DNA of 13,627 nucleotides from an uncultured Lachnospiraceae bacterium (lineage in GTDB: Bacteria; Bacillota; Clostridia; Lachnospirales; Lachnospiraceae), in assembly GCA_910588775.1 (NCBI GenBank), contig CAJURH010000022.1:1-13627 (forward strand), read 5' to 3'. Below, one piece after another: positions 1-8,100 of this stretch. Each line of letters begins with the position of its first letter. The first letter of the stretch is position 1. A program made the position numbers and the translations under genes. Under the pieces are notes generated by a model that was not told where the DNA came from, ran no database searches, and saw nothing but the letters and a program-made list of their open reading frames with translations.

Positions 1-1
1 A

Positions 2-988
2 AAAGATATCCGGAAAATCGAAGATGTGGCCAATGCCACGTTCTTCTACGGACGCGGGTACTCCGAGGGCATCTATTACATGGAGAGAAGCATGCAAGGT
101 GGAAAGGTCTACGGCATAGACGAAAATTATCTGGATACCTGCGGCTATGTGATTCAGGCAGGACGGGGATTTGTGCGTGAGGACTATGAGGACTACCGAA
201 AAGTCGCGCTTCTGGACGCGGAAGCCGTGGGCAGTCTTTTCCAAAACGAAATCCCGTTGGGCAAGACAATAGAAATCAAAGGGGAGCCTTTTGTAGTGGT
301 GGGAGTCTACGCCCAGGCTGAGACATTCCAGCCTATTATCAACAGTTACCAGGAATACTATTCCTATTATGGAGATGCGGGCACGGGAACGCTTCTGGTT
401 CCCAACGCGGCCTGGCCCATCATCTATAAGTACGACGAATCCGAAAACGCCGTGCTGCGGGCAGCCAATACAGAGGCTATGACGAAGGTGGGAGACAAGG
501 CTGCCAAGATTCTAAACGAAGCAATAGAAGACAGCAGCCAAATTAAATACAAAGCCAATGACAACCTGAAGGTTGCCAAAGACCAGCAAAAACTCAGTGA
601 AAGCACCAATGGGCAGCTTCTATGGATTGCCAGTATTTCCCTTTTAGTAGGCGGGATCGGCGTGATGAACATCATGCTGGTTTCCGTCACAGAAAGAACC
701 AGTGAGATTGGCCTGAAAAAAGCAATCGGAGCCAGAAAAAACCGAATCCTGTTTCAATTTCTGACGGAGGCCGCTGTGCTCACCAGTTTGGGCGGCATTG
801 TGGGGGTCATATCTGGAATCGTGCTGGCCAATGTCATATCCAGGATGGCCGGAATCCCCATAGCCATCAGCGTTCCCGCCATAGTGGCGTCCGTGGGATT
901 TTCAATGGTCATCGGCATCGTGTTTGGCCTGCTTCCTTCTTTTAAGGCTGCCAATCTGAATCCCATTGAGGCGCTGCGGCGGGATTAG
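2..988 (+). CDS. ABC transporter permease, MacB/FtsX type (5' end missing)
   Basis: This is the C-terminal part of an ABC exporter permease of the MacB/YknZ kind. The frame is open to the window edge (it begins KDIRKIEDVANAT), so the real start and first membrane helix lie outside; a GTG at 26 is not the start. About 328 residues are visible, of a family usually near 400. The first 200 or so are an extracytoplasmic MacB-like periplasmic-core domain. The FtsX domain follows, with three hydrophobic helices: one around LLWIASISLLVGGIGVMNIM, one after the cytoplasmic segment TERTSEIGLKKAIGARK, and one near the end. That segment and the final NPIEALRRD are typical of MacB permeases. The partner ATPase would be expected upstream. 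The substrate cannot be told from the sequence; peptides, macrolide-like drugs or lipids are possible. A terminator follows within about 40 bases, so this is the last gene of its operon. Confidence 0.9.
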   Translation, partial: KDIRKIEDVANATFFYGRGYSEGIYYMERSMQGGKVYGIDENYLDTCGYVIQAGRGFVREDYEDYRKVALLDAEAVGSLFQNEIPLGKTIEIKGEPFVVVGVYAQAETFQPIINSYQEYYSYYGDAGTGTLLVPNAAWPIIYKYDESENAVLRAANTEAMTKVGDKAAKILNEAIEDSSQIKYKANDNLKVAKDQQKLSESTNGQLLWIASISLLVGGIGVMNIMLVSVTERTSEIGLKKAIGARKNRILFQFLTEAAVLTSLGGIVGVISGIVLANVISRMAGIPIAISVPAIVASVGFSMVIGIVFGLLPSFKAANLNPIEALRRD

Positions 989-1028
989 AAAATTATTTGA
1001 AGAGGCGTAGATAAGGAAAGTTTCCTAA

Positions 1029-1071
1029 GGGAGCTCCACTATTGAAATAAGATAGTGGTTGCTCCTTTTTC
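1029..1071 (+). terminator. Rho-independent terminator after the MacB-type permease
   Basis: A 7-bp stem (CCACTAT with ATAGTGG), extended at the base by GGAG pairing with CTCC after small mismatches, encloses a 9-base loop. It is followed directly by five T residues, a C and more T/G-rich sequence. It lies 41 bases past the stop codon and separates the permease operon from the fumarase operon. Confidence 0.85.
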
Positions 1072-1099
1072 GTTTGCGGTAGGATTTGCCCGCTTACAG

Positions 1100-1128
1100 T
1101 TGACAAAGAATAGCATGTTTTGTAGAAT
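1100..1128 (+). promoter_or_regulatory. Sigma-A type promoter for fumAB
   Basis: A perfect -35 hexamer TTGACA (1100-1105) is followed by a 17-base spacer and TAGAAT (1123-1128), one mismatch from the -10 consensus. It is the best promoter in the window. The predicted transcription start near 1135 gives a leader of about 140 nucleotides before fumA. Confidence 0.7.
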
Positions 1129-1179
1129 TAAGGTCGATACAAACACAAAATTTGGGGGTTAATAAATCATCCTATAAAC

Positions 1180-1206
1180 GCGGAAGTATCTTTAAGATTC
1201 TTCCGC
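1180..1206 (+). promoter_or_regulatory. Hairpin in the fumAB 5' leader
   Basis: GCGGAAG (1180-1186) pairs with CTTCCGC (1200-1206). A T/T mismatch is followed by four more pairs (ATC with GAT, plus the neighbouring bases), closing a short TTTAA loop. The sequence after it (ACCTATTATTTTAG) is U-rich only in part, so it could be a weak attenuator, a leader stability element, or a leftover terminator. It lies between the predicted promoter and fumA, so it should be transcribed in the leader. Confidence 0.5.
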
Positions 1207-1275
1207 ACCTATTATTTTAGAGTCTGTTCCAAAAACAAATACATTCTAAATTTTAAGAAGAAGGGCAGTAAGAGT

Positions 1276-2121
1276 ATGATAAGAGAAATAGAAGTAAAAG
1301 AGCTTACCCAGCAGATACGAAACATGTGTATAGAGGTCAATTATTGTCTGTCTGAGGATATGGTCTGCGCCATGAAGGAAGCGGCGGATCAAGAGCAGGG
1401 CCAGTTGGGAAAGAAGGTTTTACAGCAGCTTAAGGAAAATCTGGAAATTGCCCAAAAAGAGCAGATTCCCATCTGCCAGGATACAGGCATGGCGGTGATT
1501 TTTCTGGAAGTCGGCCAGGATGTCCATTTCACAGGAGGGGATCTGGGACAAGCTGTGGATGAAGGCGTGCGCCAGGGCTATGCAGACGGGTATCTGCGCA
1601 AGTCGGTGGTGGGCGATCCGCTGGTACGGGAAAATACAAAGGACAACACGCCGGCCGTGCTCCACACGTCTATTGTGCCGGGCAACCAGGTGCGCATTAC
1701 CGTGGCCCCCAAAGGCTTTGGCAGTGAGAACATGAGCCGGATTGTCATGTTAAAGCCCGCCCAGGGGGTGGAAGGCGTGAAGGAGGCCATTTTGTCCGCC
1801 GTGCGTGAGGCGGGCCCCAATGCCTGTCCGCCGCTAGTGGTGGGAGTGGGCATCGGCGGCACATTTGAAAAGGCGGCGATTTTGGCCAAGCAAGCGCTGA
1901 CCCGCCCGGTGGGGGAATCAGCGAAAGCCGCGCACATACGCAGCTTGGAAGAGGAAATGCTGGAAAAGGTCAATGCGCTTGGAATCGGCCCAGGGGGCTT
2001 AGGCGGCAATATGACGGCTCTGGCGGTAAATATCAATACCTATGCCACCCATATTGCCGGGCTTCCGGTGGCGGTGAATCTGTGTTGCCATGTAAATCGA
2101 CATGTGAAAAAGGTGATATAG
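1276..2121 (+). CDS. fumA: Fumarate hydratase class I (Fe-S), alpha subunit
   Basis: This is the alpha subunit of the two-subunit, oxygen-sensitive [4Fe-4S] fumarase, which interconverts fumarate and L-malate in the cytoplasm. It corresponds to the N-terminal half of the one-chain FumA enzymes of enterobacteria. The 281 residues match the usual alpha-subunit length. Family marks are CQDTG (Cys67), KGFGSENMS, GPNACPP (Cys184), VGIGGTFEKA, LGIGPGGLGG, and CCH near the C-terminus (Cys270/271). Cys67, Cys184 and one of the tandem cysteines, probably Cys271, would be the three cluster ligands. The ATG follows a purine-rich AGAAGGG. The beta subunit starts 19 bases downstream, so the two are almost certainly co-transcribed. 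L-tartrate dehydratase (TtdA) is closely related and cannot be excluded, but no tartrate genes are nearby, so fumarase is the better call. Confidence 0.9.
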   Translation: MIREIEVKELTQQIRNMCIEVNYCLSEDMVCAMKEAADQEQGQLGKKVLQQLKENLEIAQKEQIPICQDTGMAVIFLEVGQDVHFTGGDLGQAVDEGVRQGYADGYLRKSVVGDPLVRENTKDNTPAVLHTSIVPGNQVRITVAPKGFGSENMSRIVMLKPAQGVEGVKEAILSAVREAGPNACPPLVVGVGIGGTFEKAAILAKQALTRPVGESAKAAHIRSLEEEMLEKVNALGIGPGGLGGNMTALAVNINTYATHIAGLPVAVNLCCHVNRHVKKVI

Positions 2122-2140
2122 AAGACAGGAGGAGAGGAAA

Positions 2141-2680
2141 ATGGAGTATCGGATCACAACGCCTCTGGATAAAAGTGTAGTTGAAAAGCTTACGGCTGGA
2201 GATTATGTATGGATCAGCGGGGTCATATATACAGCGAGGGATGCGGCCCACAAGCGGATGCAGGAGGCATTGGACAGGGGCGAGAGGCTGCCTGTGGATT
2301 GGAAGGACAATATCATTTACTATATGGGGCCATCCCCGGCAAGAGAAGGGCGCGTAATTGGTTCGGCAGGCCCAACCACATCCAGCCGGATGGACCCTTA
2401 TACACCCAGACTGCTGGATATGGGGCTGGGCGGCATGATTGGGAAAGGAAAGCGCAGCGCGCAAGTCTCTGAGGCCATTGTAAGAAATGGAGCCGTTTAT
2501 TTTGCGGCGGTGGGCGGTGCGGGCGCGTTGCTGTCCAAGCAGATTAAAAAAGCGGAAGTGGTGGCTTATGGCGATTTGGGGACGGAGGCCATTCGCAGAT
2601 TGGAAGTGGAAGATTTTCCTGTGATTGTAGTCATTGATAAAGATGGAAATGACTTATATAAAAACAACGGCAAAATATAG
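2141..2680 (+). CDS. fumB: Fumarate hydratase class I (Fe-S), beta subunit
   Basis: This is the beta subunit that pairs with the upstream alpha subunit to form the active class I fumarase; it corresponds to the C-terminal domain of one-chain FumA. It has 179 residues, the normal size. The start is supported by a strong AGGAGGAGAGG just before the ATG. Family marks are the N-terminal LKSG-like swivelling-domain start (here VEKLTAGDYVWISGVIYTA), the substrate-binding stretch GPTTSSRMD (residues 77-85), GMIGKG, and the YGDLGTEAIRRLEV motif near the C-terminus, which is strongly conserved in this family. The symbol is used for the beta subunit of a two-gene fumarase, not the E. coli FumB isozyme. 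The tartrate dehydratase beta subunit (TtdB) is the alternative reading. Confidence 0.9.
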   Translation: MEYRITTPLDKSVVEKLTAGDYVWISGVIYTARDAAHKRMQEALDRGERLPVDWKDNIIYYMGPSPAREGRVIGSAGPTTSSRMDPYTPRLLDMGLGGMIGKGKRSAQVSEAIVRNGAVYFAAVGGAGALLSKQIKKAEVVAYGDLGTEAIRRLEVEDFPVIVVIDKDGNDLYKNNGKI

Positions 2681-2686
2681 TTTCGC

Positions 2687-2715
2687 GGTCGTTCGTGACC
2701 TTGCACAAACTTTTT
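2687..2715 (+). terminator. Possible weak terminator after fumB
   Basis: GGTCG and TGACC enclose a TTCG tetraloop (2687-2700). A run of six T residues follows, but about nine bases after the stem. The separation makes termination uncertain. No better candidate is visible directly after fumB. Confidence 0.3.
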
Positions 2716-2926
2716 TCATGAAAAATGTATATAAGGTAAAAGTTCATGTTGGACAGGTCAAAAGGCTTGATTTCCGTTTTGGGTTTTATTATAATCGGAA
2801 CGAAAAATACAGCAATCCTTACACAGATAATGTAACGACCCTCTGGTTTCTATAATGATTGCGCTGTCTATTTTGCCGTCTGCTGCGTTGGTTTTACGCT
2901 TCGTTTCGGTTTGCGCTAAATGTGGG

Positions 2927-2974
2927 TCACTGGCACATGGCGCCGTTGATGCCGTAGTCACCGCTATAACTCAT
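2927..2974 (-). CDS. Possible 15-residue peptide
   Basis: A short ORF encodes MSYSGDYGINGAMCQ. It is preceded, in its own direction, by AAGGCAAAGG at a spacing that would suit ribosome binding. It contains one cysteine and several glycines and has no signal peptide. It could be a leader peptide, the surviving N-terminus of a decayed gene, or chance. No function is proposed. Confidence 0.15.
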   Translation of the reverse strand: MSYSGDYGINGAMCQ

Positions 2975-3105
2975 TACCTTTGCCTTGCAGAGTGACAAAA
3001 TATGCGGATACTTTTTTATAGAATTCAATTTGTCATTGCATTAGAGTGAGAATGTCTGTGGATCGTTGTATAAGAGGGTGTCGCCCTGTTGGATAACTTA
3101 CATCT

Positions 3106-3111
3106 AGGAGG
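3106..3111 (+). promoter_or_regulatory. Ribosome binding site deciding the UROD-like start
   Basis: A perfect AGGAGG lies seven bases before the ATG at 3119. It rules against the in-frame upstream TTG at 3089, which would place this site inside the coding region. Confidence 0.85.
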
Positions 3112-3118
3112 TTTTTTT

Positions 3119-4351
3119 ATGGAAAATGATTTGAAAGCAAGACAGGCAAGGGTTGATGCAGCGGTAAGCTTGCAAGAGGGAGATCGAGTTCCTTTCGCTC
3201 CAAAATTTGGTTATGGCGCATATGTGCAGGCAGCGGGGATCAGCATGTGCGAAGGTTTGATGGATCTTAGGAACATGAAGCCAGGCGTGGAGAAAATACT
3301 GACACAGTACGACCTTGATTTATACTGGGGGCCGGCTGCATATCCCTCCAATGTGCTTGAAGTTCTGAATTCAGTGGCCATTAATTGGCCAAGCCCGGAT
3401 GGACGTCTGGACAGGAACTCCGGATATCAGATCAACGATATCACGTATATGGATATTGATGATTACGATGAATTCCTGAAAGATCCTTCACACTTTTTTA
3501 TGTCCAAGGTCTTTCCGCGTAGACATAAAAAGTTACAGGGACTTGCAAAATTAAGCTTTCAGGAGATTGTTGAGTTCTCACATTATGCTTCCATGAGCGC
3601 TTTTGCGGATCCGGAAGTAAAAGAAGCTTTGCTTACGCTGATGAATGCGGGTGAGCAGGCTGTTAAATGGATAGCCGCCCAGGGAGAACTGGCCCAAACG
3701 GCTCTTAAATTGCAGACTCCGTTGGGATGTACCCTCGGCCAGAACGCGCCGTACGATATGTTGGCGGATAACCTGCGCGGGTATATAAACGTACCGATGG
3801 ATCTGTTCGAGGTGCCTGAGAAGGTACTGGCCGCAGTTGATTATTTCACGGATTTGGCGCTTGAGAACGTGAGAGGTTTGAAAGAAAAAGGCGTCCACTA
3901 TGTGTTTATGCCATTACACGGCGGGACAGACATTATGATGAGCAACGAGGCATATGAGAAATTCTACTGGCCTTCTCTATATCGCGTGATGGAAGAAATC
4001 ATCAACCTTGGAATGACGCCTTATGTTTTCTGCGAAGGTCCATACAATTCACGTTTGGAAATAATCAAACAGGTGCCCAAGGGTAAATGTATCTATATGT
4101 TTGAAGAAGTTGACATAGAAAAAGCCAAGAAAGTTCTGGGTGACTCAGCCTGCATATGTGGAAATATTCCTACAGCGGATTTGATTTACGGCGACAAGCA
4201 GGATGTGATTGAAAAGACCAAGAAGATGCTGGATGTCTGTGCGCCTGGCGGTGGATTTATGATGGATTGTTCTATAGTCATTGACCATTATAAAGAAGAG
4301 AACTTTGACGCATGGTATGAGACTACTTTGAAATATGGACAATATAAATAA
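3119..4351 (+). CDS. Uroporphyrinogen decarboxylase-family protein (MtaA/CmuA-like)
   Basis: A soluble 410-residue protein with the fold signatures of the UROD superfamily, which includes heme-pathway HemE and the zinc-dependent methyltransferases MtaA, MtbA and CmuA that act on corrinoid proteins or coenzyme M. It lacks the HemE N-terminal arginine motif and sits in no heme context, so it is not the heme enzyme. Seen in the sequence: LHGGTD (residues 266-271), VFCEG (Cys305), CICGNIPTADLIYG (Cys345, Cys347) and GGGFMMDC (Cys384). In MtaA-like enzymes zinc is held by an HxC pair and a cysteine roughly 77-80 residues later; here Cys305 and Cys384 fit, but the His position is Val303. The start is fixed by AGGAGG at 3106-3111. 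A membrane protein follows 78 bases later. Third codon positions look AT-richer than in fumAB or purL. The substrate is unknown; a methyl-transfer or demethylation role is possible. Confidence 0.8.
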   Translation: MENDLKARQARVDAAVSLQEGDRVPFAPKFGYGAYVQAAGISMCEGLMDLRNMKPGVEKILTQYDLDLYWGPAAYPSNVLEVLNSVAINWPSPDGRLDRNSGYQINDITYMDIDDYDEFLKDPSHFFMSKVFPRRHKKLQGLAKLSFQEIVEFSHYASMSAFADPEVKEALLTLMNAGEQAVKWIAAQGELAQTALKLQTPLGCTLGQNAPYDMLADNLRGYINVPMDLFEVPEKVLAAVDYFTDLALENVRGLKEKGVHYVFMPLHGGTDIMMSNEAYEKFYWPSLYRVMEEIINLGMTPYVFCEGPYNSRLEIIKQVPKGKCIYMFEEVDIEKAKKVLGDSACICGNIPTADLIYGDKQDVIEKTKKMLDVCAPGGGFMMDCSIVIDHYKEENFDAWYETTLKYGQYK

Positions 4352-4360
4352 AGACCTGGT

Positions 4361-4382
4361 CCCCCGCAGCTTGCTGCGGGGG
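4361..4382 (+). terminator. GC-rich stem-loop between UROD-like and DUF1097-like genes
   Basis: CCCCCGCAGC and GCTGCGGGGG form a perfect 10-base inverted repeat around TT (equivalent to a 9-bp stem with a CTTG loop). The tail (CATCCATTTTACG) has only a short T run. It may terminate part of the transcripts, or act as an mRNA processing or stability element that sets a different level for the second gene. Confidence 0.6.
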
Positions 4383-4429
4383 CATCCATTTTACGATATA
4401 TTATTTTAGAAGGATGTAGGATTTGGATT

Positions 4430-4972
4430 ATGAAAAAGATAGATGAAATCAAATTGAAAAGGATAAATAAGCTTGCATTGGCATTTGCCATTGCGTTCAT
4501 GCCTCCCATATGGGCGACGCTAAGTTCCTATGCAGGAATCCAGACGGGAGCGGTCGCCCTGATTGTCGCGGGCCTGTATGTGACCAATGGAAATAAGAAA
4601 AAAGACGCGGTAAGGATTACATTGGGTTTCCTGTTGGGGGATCTCTTTTCGGTTGTGGCGATATGGTTGATGGAAAACATTCCATTTTCAGTAAATATAA
4701 ATACATATATGGCTTTATTCGTGCTCGGCGCGGCAGCGGTTCTAATAGGCGAGTCATTGCCCAAAGTCATATTCACGCCAGGTTTGCTCTGCGGCTGGGC
4801 AATAGGGCTTACGATCATGGGGCCGCTGGGAACATCTGGCATGGGAACCCTTCCCTTTCAGATTGCAGCGTCCATGGTCGCGGGAGTGGTATACGTCGGC
4901 ATAGGCGTGGATATGTTCCAGAGATGGCTGGTGCGTATGATCACAAAGGGCGCCGCCACCGATTCAAAATAA
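4430..4972 (+). CDS. Small integral membrane protein, DUF1097-like
   Basis: A 180-residue protein with a short basic N-terminus (MKKIDEIKLKRINK) and about five or six hydrophobic helices, roughly at residues 15-33, 37-53, 60-80, 90-108, 112-132 and 138-162, ending in a charged tail. Size, helix spacing and the Gly-rich character resemble DUF1097 proteins such as E. coli YcdZ, which have no established function. The assignment is by resemblance, not by a diagnostic motif. The ATG is preceded by AAGGATGTAGG. It lies 78 bases after the UROD-like gene on the same strand, with a stem-loop between, so the two are probably one transcription unit with graded expression. It could serve in transport of a small molecule used by its neighbour; this is inference only. 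No clear terminator was seen after it. Confidence 0.65.
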   Translation: MKKIDEIKLKRINKLALAFAIAFMPPIWATLSSYAGIQTGAVALIVAGLYVTNGNKKKDAVRITLGFLLGDLFSVVAIWLMENIPFSVNINTYMALFVLGAAAVLIGESLPKVIFTPGLLCGWAIGLTIMGPLGTSGMGTLPFQIAASMVAGVVYVGIGVDMFQRWLVRMITKGAATDSK

Positions 4973-5053
4973 TTGCGGATAGGCCAGCAAGAGCTTTGCG
5001 GTGACAGTGATAAACGAATCTTAACATTTTTTATGGAAAAGCAGGCGTTCATG

Positions 5054-5062
5054 TGGTAATAT
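5054..5062 (+). promoter_or_regulatory. Extended -10 promoter for purL
   Basis: TGG-TAATAT (TG at 5054-5055, hexamer 5057-5062) matches the extended -10 pattern TGnTATAAT with one hexamer mismatch. The -35 region is poor (TGGAAA at suitable spacing), as is common for extended -10 promoters. The leader would be about 60 nucleotides and holds an 8-bp palindrome CCTATAGG (5091-5098). No purine or PRPP riboswitch pattern was recognised. Confidence 0.5.
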
Positions 5063-5116
5063 TAGGATTAGACCATTATTTAAAAGTCAGCCTATAGGTA
5101 AAAGCCTGCATCATAA

Positions 5117-5123
5117 AAAGGAG
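5117..5123 (+). promoter_or_regulatory. Ribosome binding site deciding the purL start
   Basis: AAAGGAG lies seven bases before the ATG at 5131. The in-frame GTG at 5125 overlaps its spacer and is too close to be served by it, so the ATG is preferred. Confidence 0.8.
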
Positions 5124-5130
5124 AGTGAAG

Positions 5131-8100
5131 ATGGGTAACGTAAGACGAGTGTATGTGGAGAAGAAACCAGACTTCGCCGTGGCGGCCAGGGAATTAAAAG
5201 AGGAAATCGGCAGTTATCTGGGAATCCCCCAGGTGACGGGGGTGCGCGTGCTGACCCGCTACGATGTGGAGAACATTTCCGATGAAAGTTTTGAGAAAGC
5301 ATGTCATACGGTGTTTGCAGAGCCGCCTGTGGATTTTTTGTACCGGGAAGAGATTCCGGACATGCAAGGCGCGCGGATTTTCTCTGTGGAATACCTTCCG
5401 GGACAATTTGACCAGCGGGCGGATTCCGCCGTGCAGTGCATCCAGTTTTTAAAAGAAGACGAAAATCCGGTGATTCGTTCCGCCACCGCTTATGTGATTG
5501 AGGGTAAGATTACAGAGGAAGAATTTGCCCAGATCAAAGAGCATTGCATCAATCCAGTGGATTCGCGGGAGACGAGCCTGGATAAGCCGGAGACATTGAT
5601 TACAGATTTTGAAGAGCCAGACCCGGTGAAAATCTTGGAAAGCTTTTGTAAAATGGAAACGGAAGAATTAAAGAAGCTATACGATTCCCTGGGTCTGGCC
5701 ATGACTTTCAAAGATTTCCAGCATATCCAGAATTATTTTGGTGGCCAAGAAAAGCGGGACCCCACCATGACGGAAATCCGCGTGCTGGACACCTACTGGT
5801 CGGACCACTGCCGGCACACCACGTTTTCCACGGAATTAAAGGACGTTGCCTTCGGAGAAGGGGATTACCGGGCGCCCATCGTGGACACATATGAAAGGTA
5901 TTTGGCGGACCGTGCGGCGCTCTATGGGAACCGAAAGGATAAATGCGTCTGCCTGATGGATCTGGCGCTTCTGGCCATGAAGAAGCTGAAAGCGGAAGGA
6001 AAGCTCGCCGACCAGGAAGAATCCGACGAAATCAACGCCTGCAGCATCGTGGTTCCCGTGGATGTGGACGGGAAGGAAGAGGAGTGGCTGATTAACTTCA
6101 AAAACGAAACCCACAACCATCCCACGGAAATAGAGCCCTTCGGTGGGGCGGCCACCTGCCTGGGTGGCGCCATCCGGGACCCGCTGTCTGGTCGTACGTA
6201 TGTGTACCAGGCCATGCGCGTCACCGGTGCGGCGGACCCCACCGTGTCTGTAAAAGATACCCTAAAAGGCAAGCTGTCCCAGAAGAAACTAGTGCGGGGC
6301 GCGGCCTCCGGCTACAGTTCTTACGGTAACCAGATTGGTCTGGCCACCGGCTATGTCAAAGAAATCTATCATCCAGATTATGTGGCGAAACGTATGGAAA
6401 TCGGCGCGGTTTTAGGCGCGGCTCCCCGCCGGGGCGTGATTCGGGAAATGCCCGCGCCCGGGGATGTGATTATCCTGCTGGGCGGCCGGACGGGGCGGGA
6501 CGGATGCGGCGGCGCCACCGGTTCCTCCAAGGTTCACACGGAAGCCTCCATTGAAACCTGCGGTGCGGAAGTGCAGAAAGGAAACGCGCCCACCGAGCGG
6601 AAGATTCAACGCATGTTCCGCCGGGAGGAAGTCAGCCGCATTATTAAAAGGTGCAACGACTTCGGCGCAGGCGGCGTATCGGTGGCCATTGGAGAGCTGG
6701 CCGAGGGGCTTCGTGTGAACCTGGACCTGGTTCCAAAGAAATACGCGGGGCTGGACGGCACGGAAATCGCTATCTCGGAATCCCAGGAACGAATGGCTGT
6801 GGTGGTGGAGCCAGGCGATGTGGACGCTTTTTTGAAGTTCGCCCAGGAGGAAAACTTAGAAGCGGTCTGCGTGGCGGAGGTGACCGAAGAGCCACGGCTT
6901 GTTCTGGCCTGGAGAGGGCAGGAGATCGTCAATATTTCCAGAGCTTTTCTGGACACCAACGGCGCGCATCAGGAAGCGAAAGTGGCCGTGGACATTCCCA
7001 ACCGGGCAGGAAATCTATTTGCTGAAAGGGAAGACGTCCCCGATGTGAAGGAAAAATGGTTGACTGTCTTGGCGGACTTAAATGAGTGTTCCCAGAAAGG
7101 GCTGGTGGAGATGTTCGACGGTTCCATTGGCGCGGCCTCTGTATTCATGCCCTACGGGGGCAAATATCAGTTGACGGAAACCCAGGCTATGGTGGCGAAA
7201 GTTCCCGTCCTGCAGGGAAGCACCAACACCGTGACCATGATGAGCTGCGGATTCGATCCCTATCTGTCCAGTTGGAGTCCCTATCACGGAGCCGTCTACG
7301 CTGTGACGGAATCGGTGGCCAGGATTGTGGCGACAGGCGGAGACTATCGAAAGATTCGCTTCACCTTCCAGGAATACTTCCGCCGCATGACCGAAGATCC
7401 CCATCGCTGGAGCCAGCCGTTTTCCGCGCTTTTGGGCGCTTACGCGGCGCAGCTTGGGTTCGGGCTTCCCTCCATCGGGGGTAAAGACAGCATGTCGGGA
7501 ACATTTAACCAAATCGACGTGCCGCCTACGCTGGTGTCCTTCGCCGTAGACGTGGCGAAGCTGCAGGATGTGATTACGCCAGAGCTGAAACGTCCAGGCA
7601 ACCGCCTCGTCTGGCTGCGGGCGCCCAAAGATTCGTATGATTTGCCGGATTATGCGGCGCTGATGGAGCAGTACGATAAATTGCGCCAGGATATGCAGGC
7701 GGGCCGGGTTGTGTCAGCCTATGCGCTGGGCAGACACGGCATCGCGCCTGCGGTGAGCAAGATGGCTTTCGGAAACGGGTTGGGCGTGAGAATCGAGCAT
7801 TCCGTGGATGCAAGAGACTTGTTCGCGCCGGGATTCGGAGACTTAATCTGTGAAGTGGTCGAAGGCAAAGTGGGAGAGCTGGCCGTTACCTATACGGAAA
7901 TTGGCCAGGTGACAGACGGCGAAACTCTGAAATACGGCCACATACAGATTCCTCTTTCGGAAGCGTTGGCTGCTTGGAAAGGGACTCTGGAGAAAGTTTT
8001 CAAAACCCGCTCCGGCTCCGAACAGGAGGAAGCTACGTCCGTCTGCGCGGCGGGACTTGCTCCTTCTGAAGAAGGGACATATGAAGACGGACTGTATCAT

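Larger units (their letters stand above)
2681..3118 (+). other. Gene-poor spacer with possible decayed sequence
   Basis: These 438 bases between fumB and the UROD-like gene hold no convincing long gene and are AT-richer than the fumarase and purL genes. On the minus strand, one frame between about 2961 and 2700 has long open stretches but no coding character. A 15-codon minus-strand ORF with a ribosome-binding-like sequence lies at 2927-2974. A weak promoter for the downstream gene may be GTGACA (2992-2997) with TTATAG or TATAGA at 3016-3022. A small AGGG/CCCT hairpin lies at 3075-3087, shortly before the ribosome binding site. Nothing identifies an intact transposase, RNA gene or riboswitch. 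The stretch may be a remnant of an integrated element, but this is inference. Confidence 0.45.

Noticed and set aside
3089..3118. TTG start adding ten residues to the UROD-like protein
   Set aside because: The added stretch contains the AGGAGG ribosome binding site that clearly serves the ATG at 3119.
3119..4351. Assignment of the UROD-like protein as HemE
   Set aside because: The HemE N-terminal arginine motif is absent, the length is greater, and no heme genes are nearby.
5041..5109. GCAGGC/GCCTGC inverted repeat around the purL leader as a leader RNA structure
   Set aside because: The left arm lies upstream of the predicted -10, so it would not be in the transcript; six bases at this distance can be chance.
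4973..5130. Purine-type riboswitch before purL
   Set aside because: None of the conserved loop and junction sequences of the purine riboswitch could be found.
6412..7512. Long open frames antisense to and out of frame with purL
   Set aside because: They follow from the high GC and codon periodicity of purL, have no ribosome binding sites and encode low-complexity peptides.
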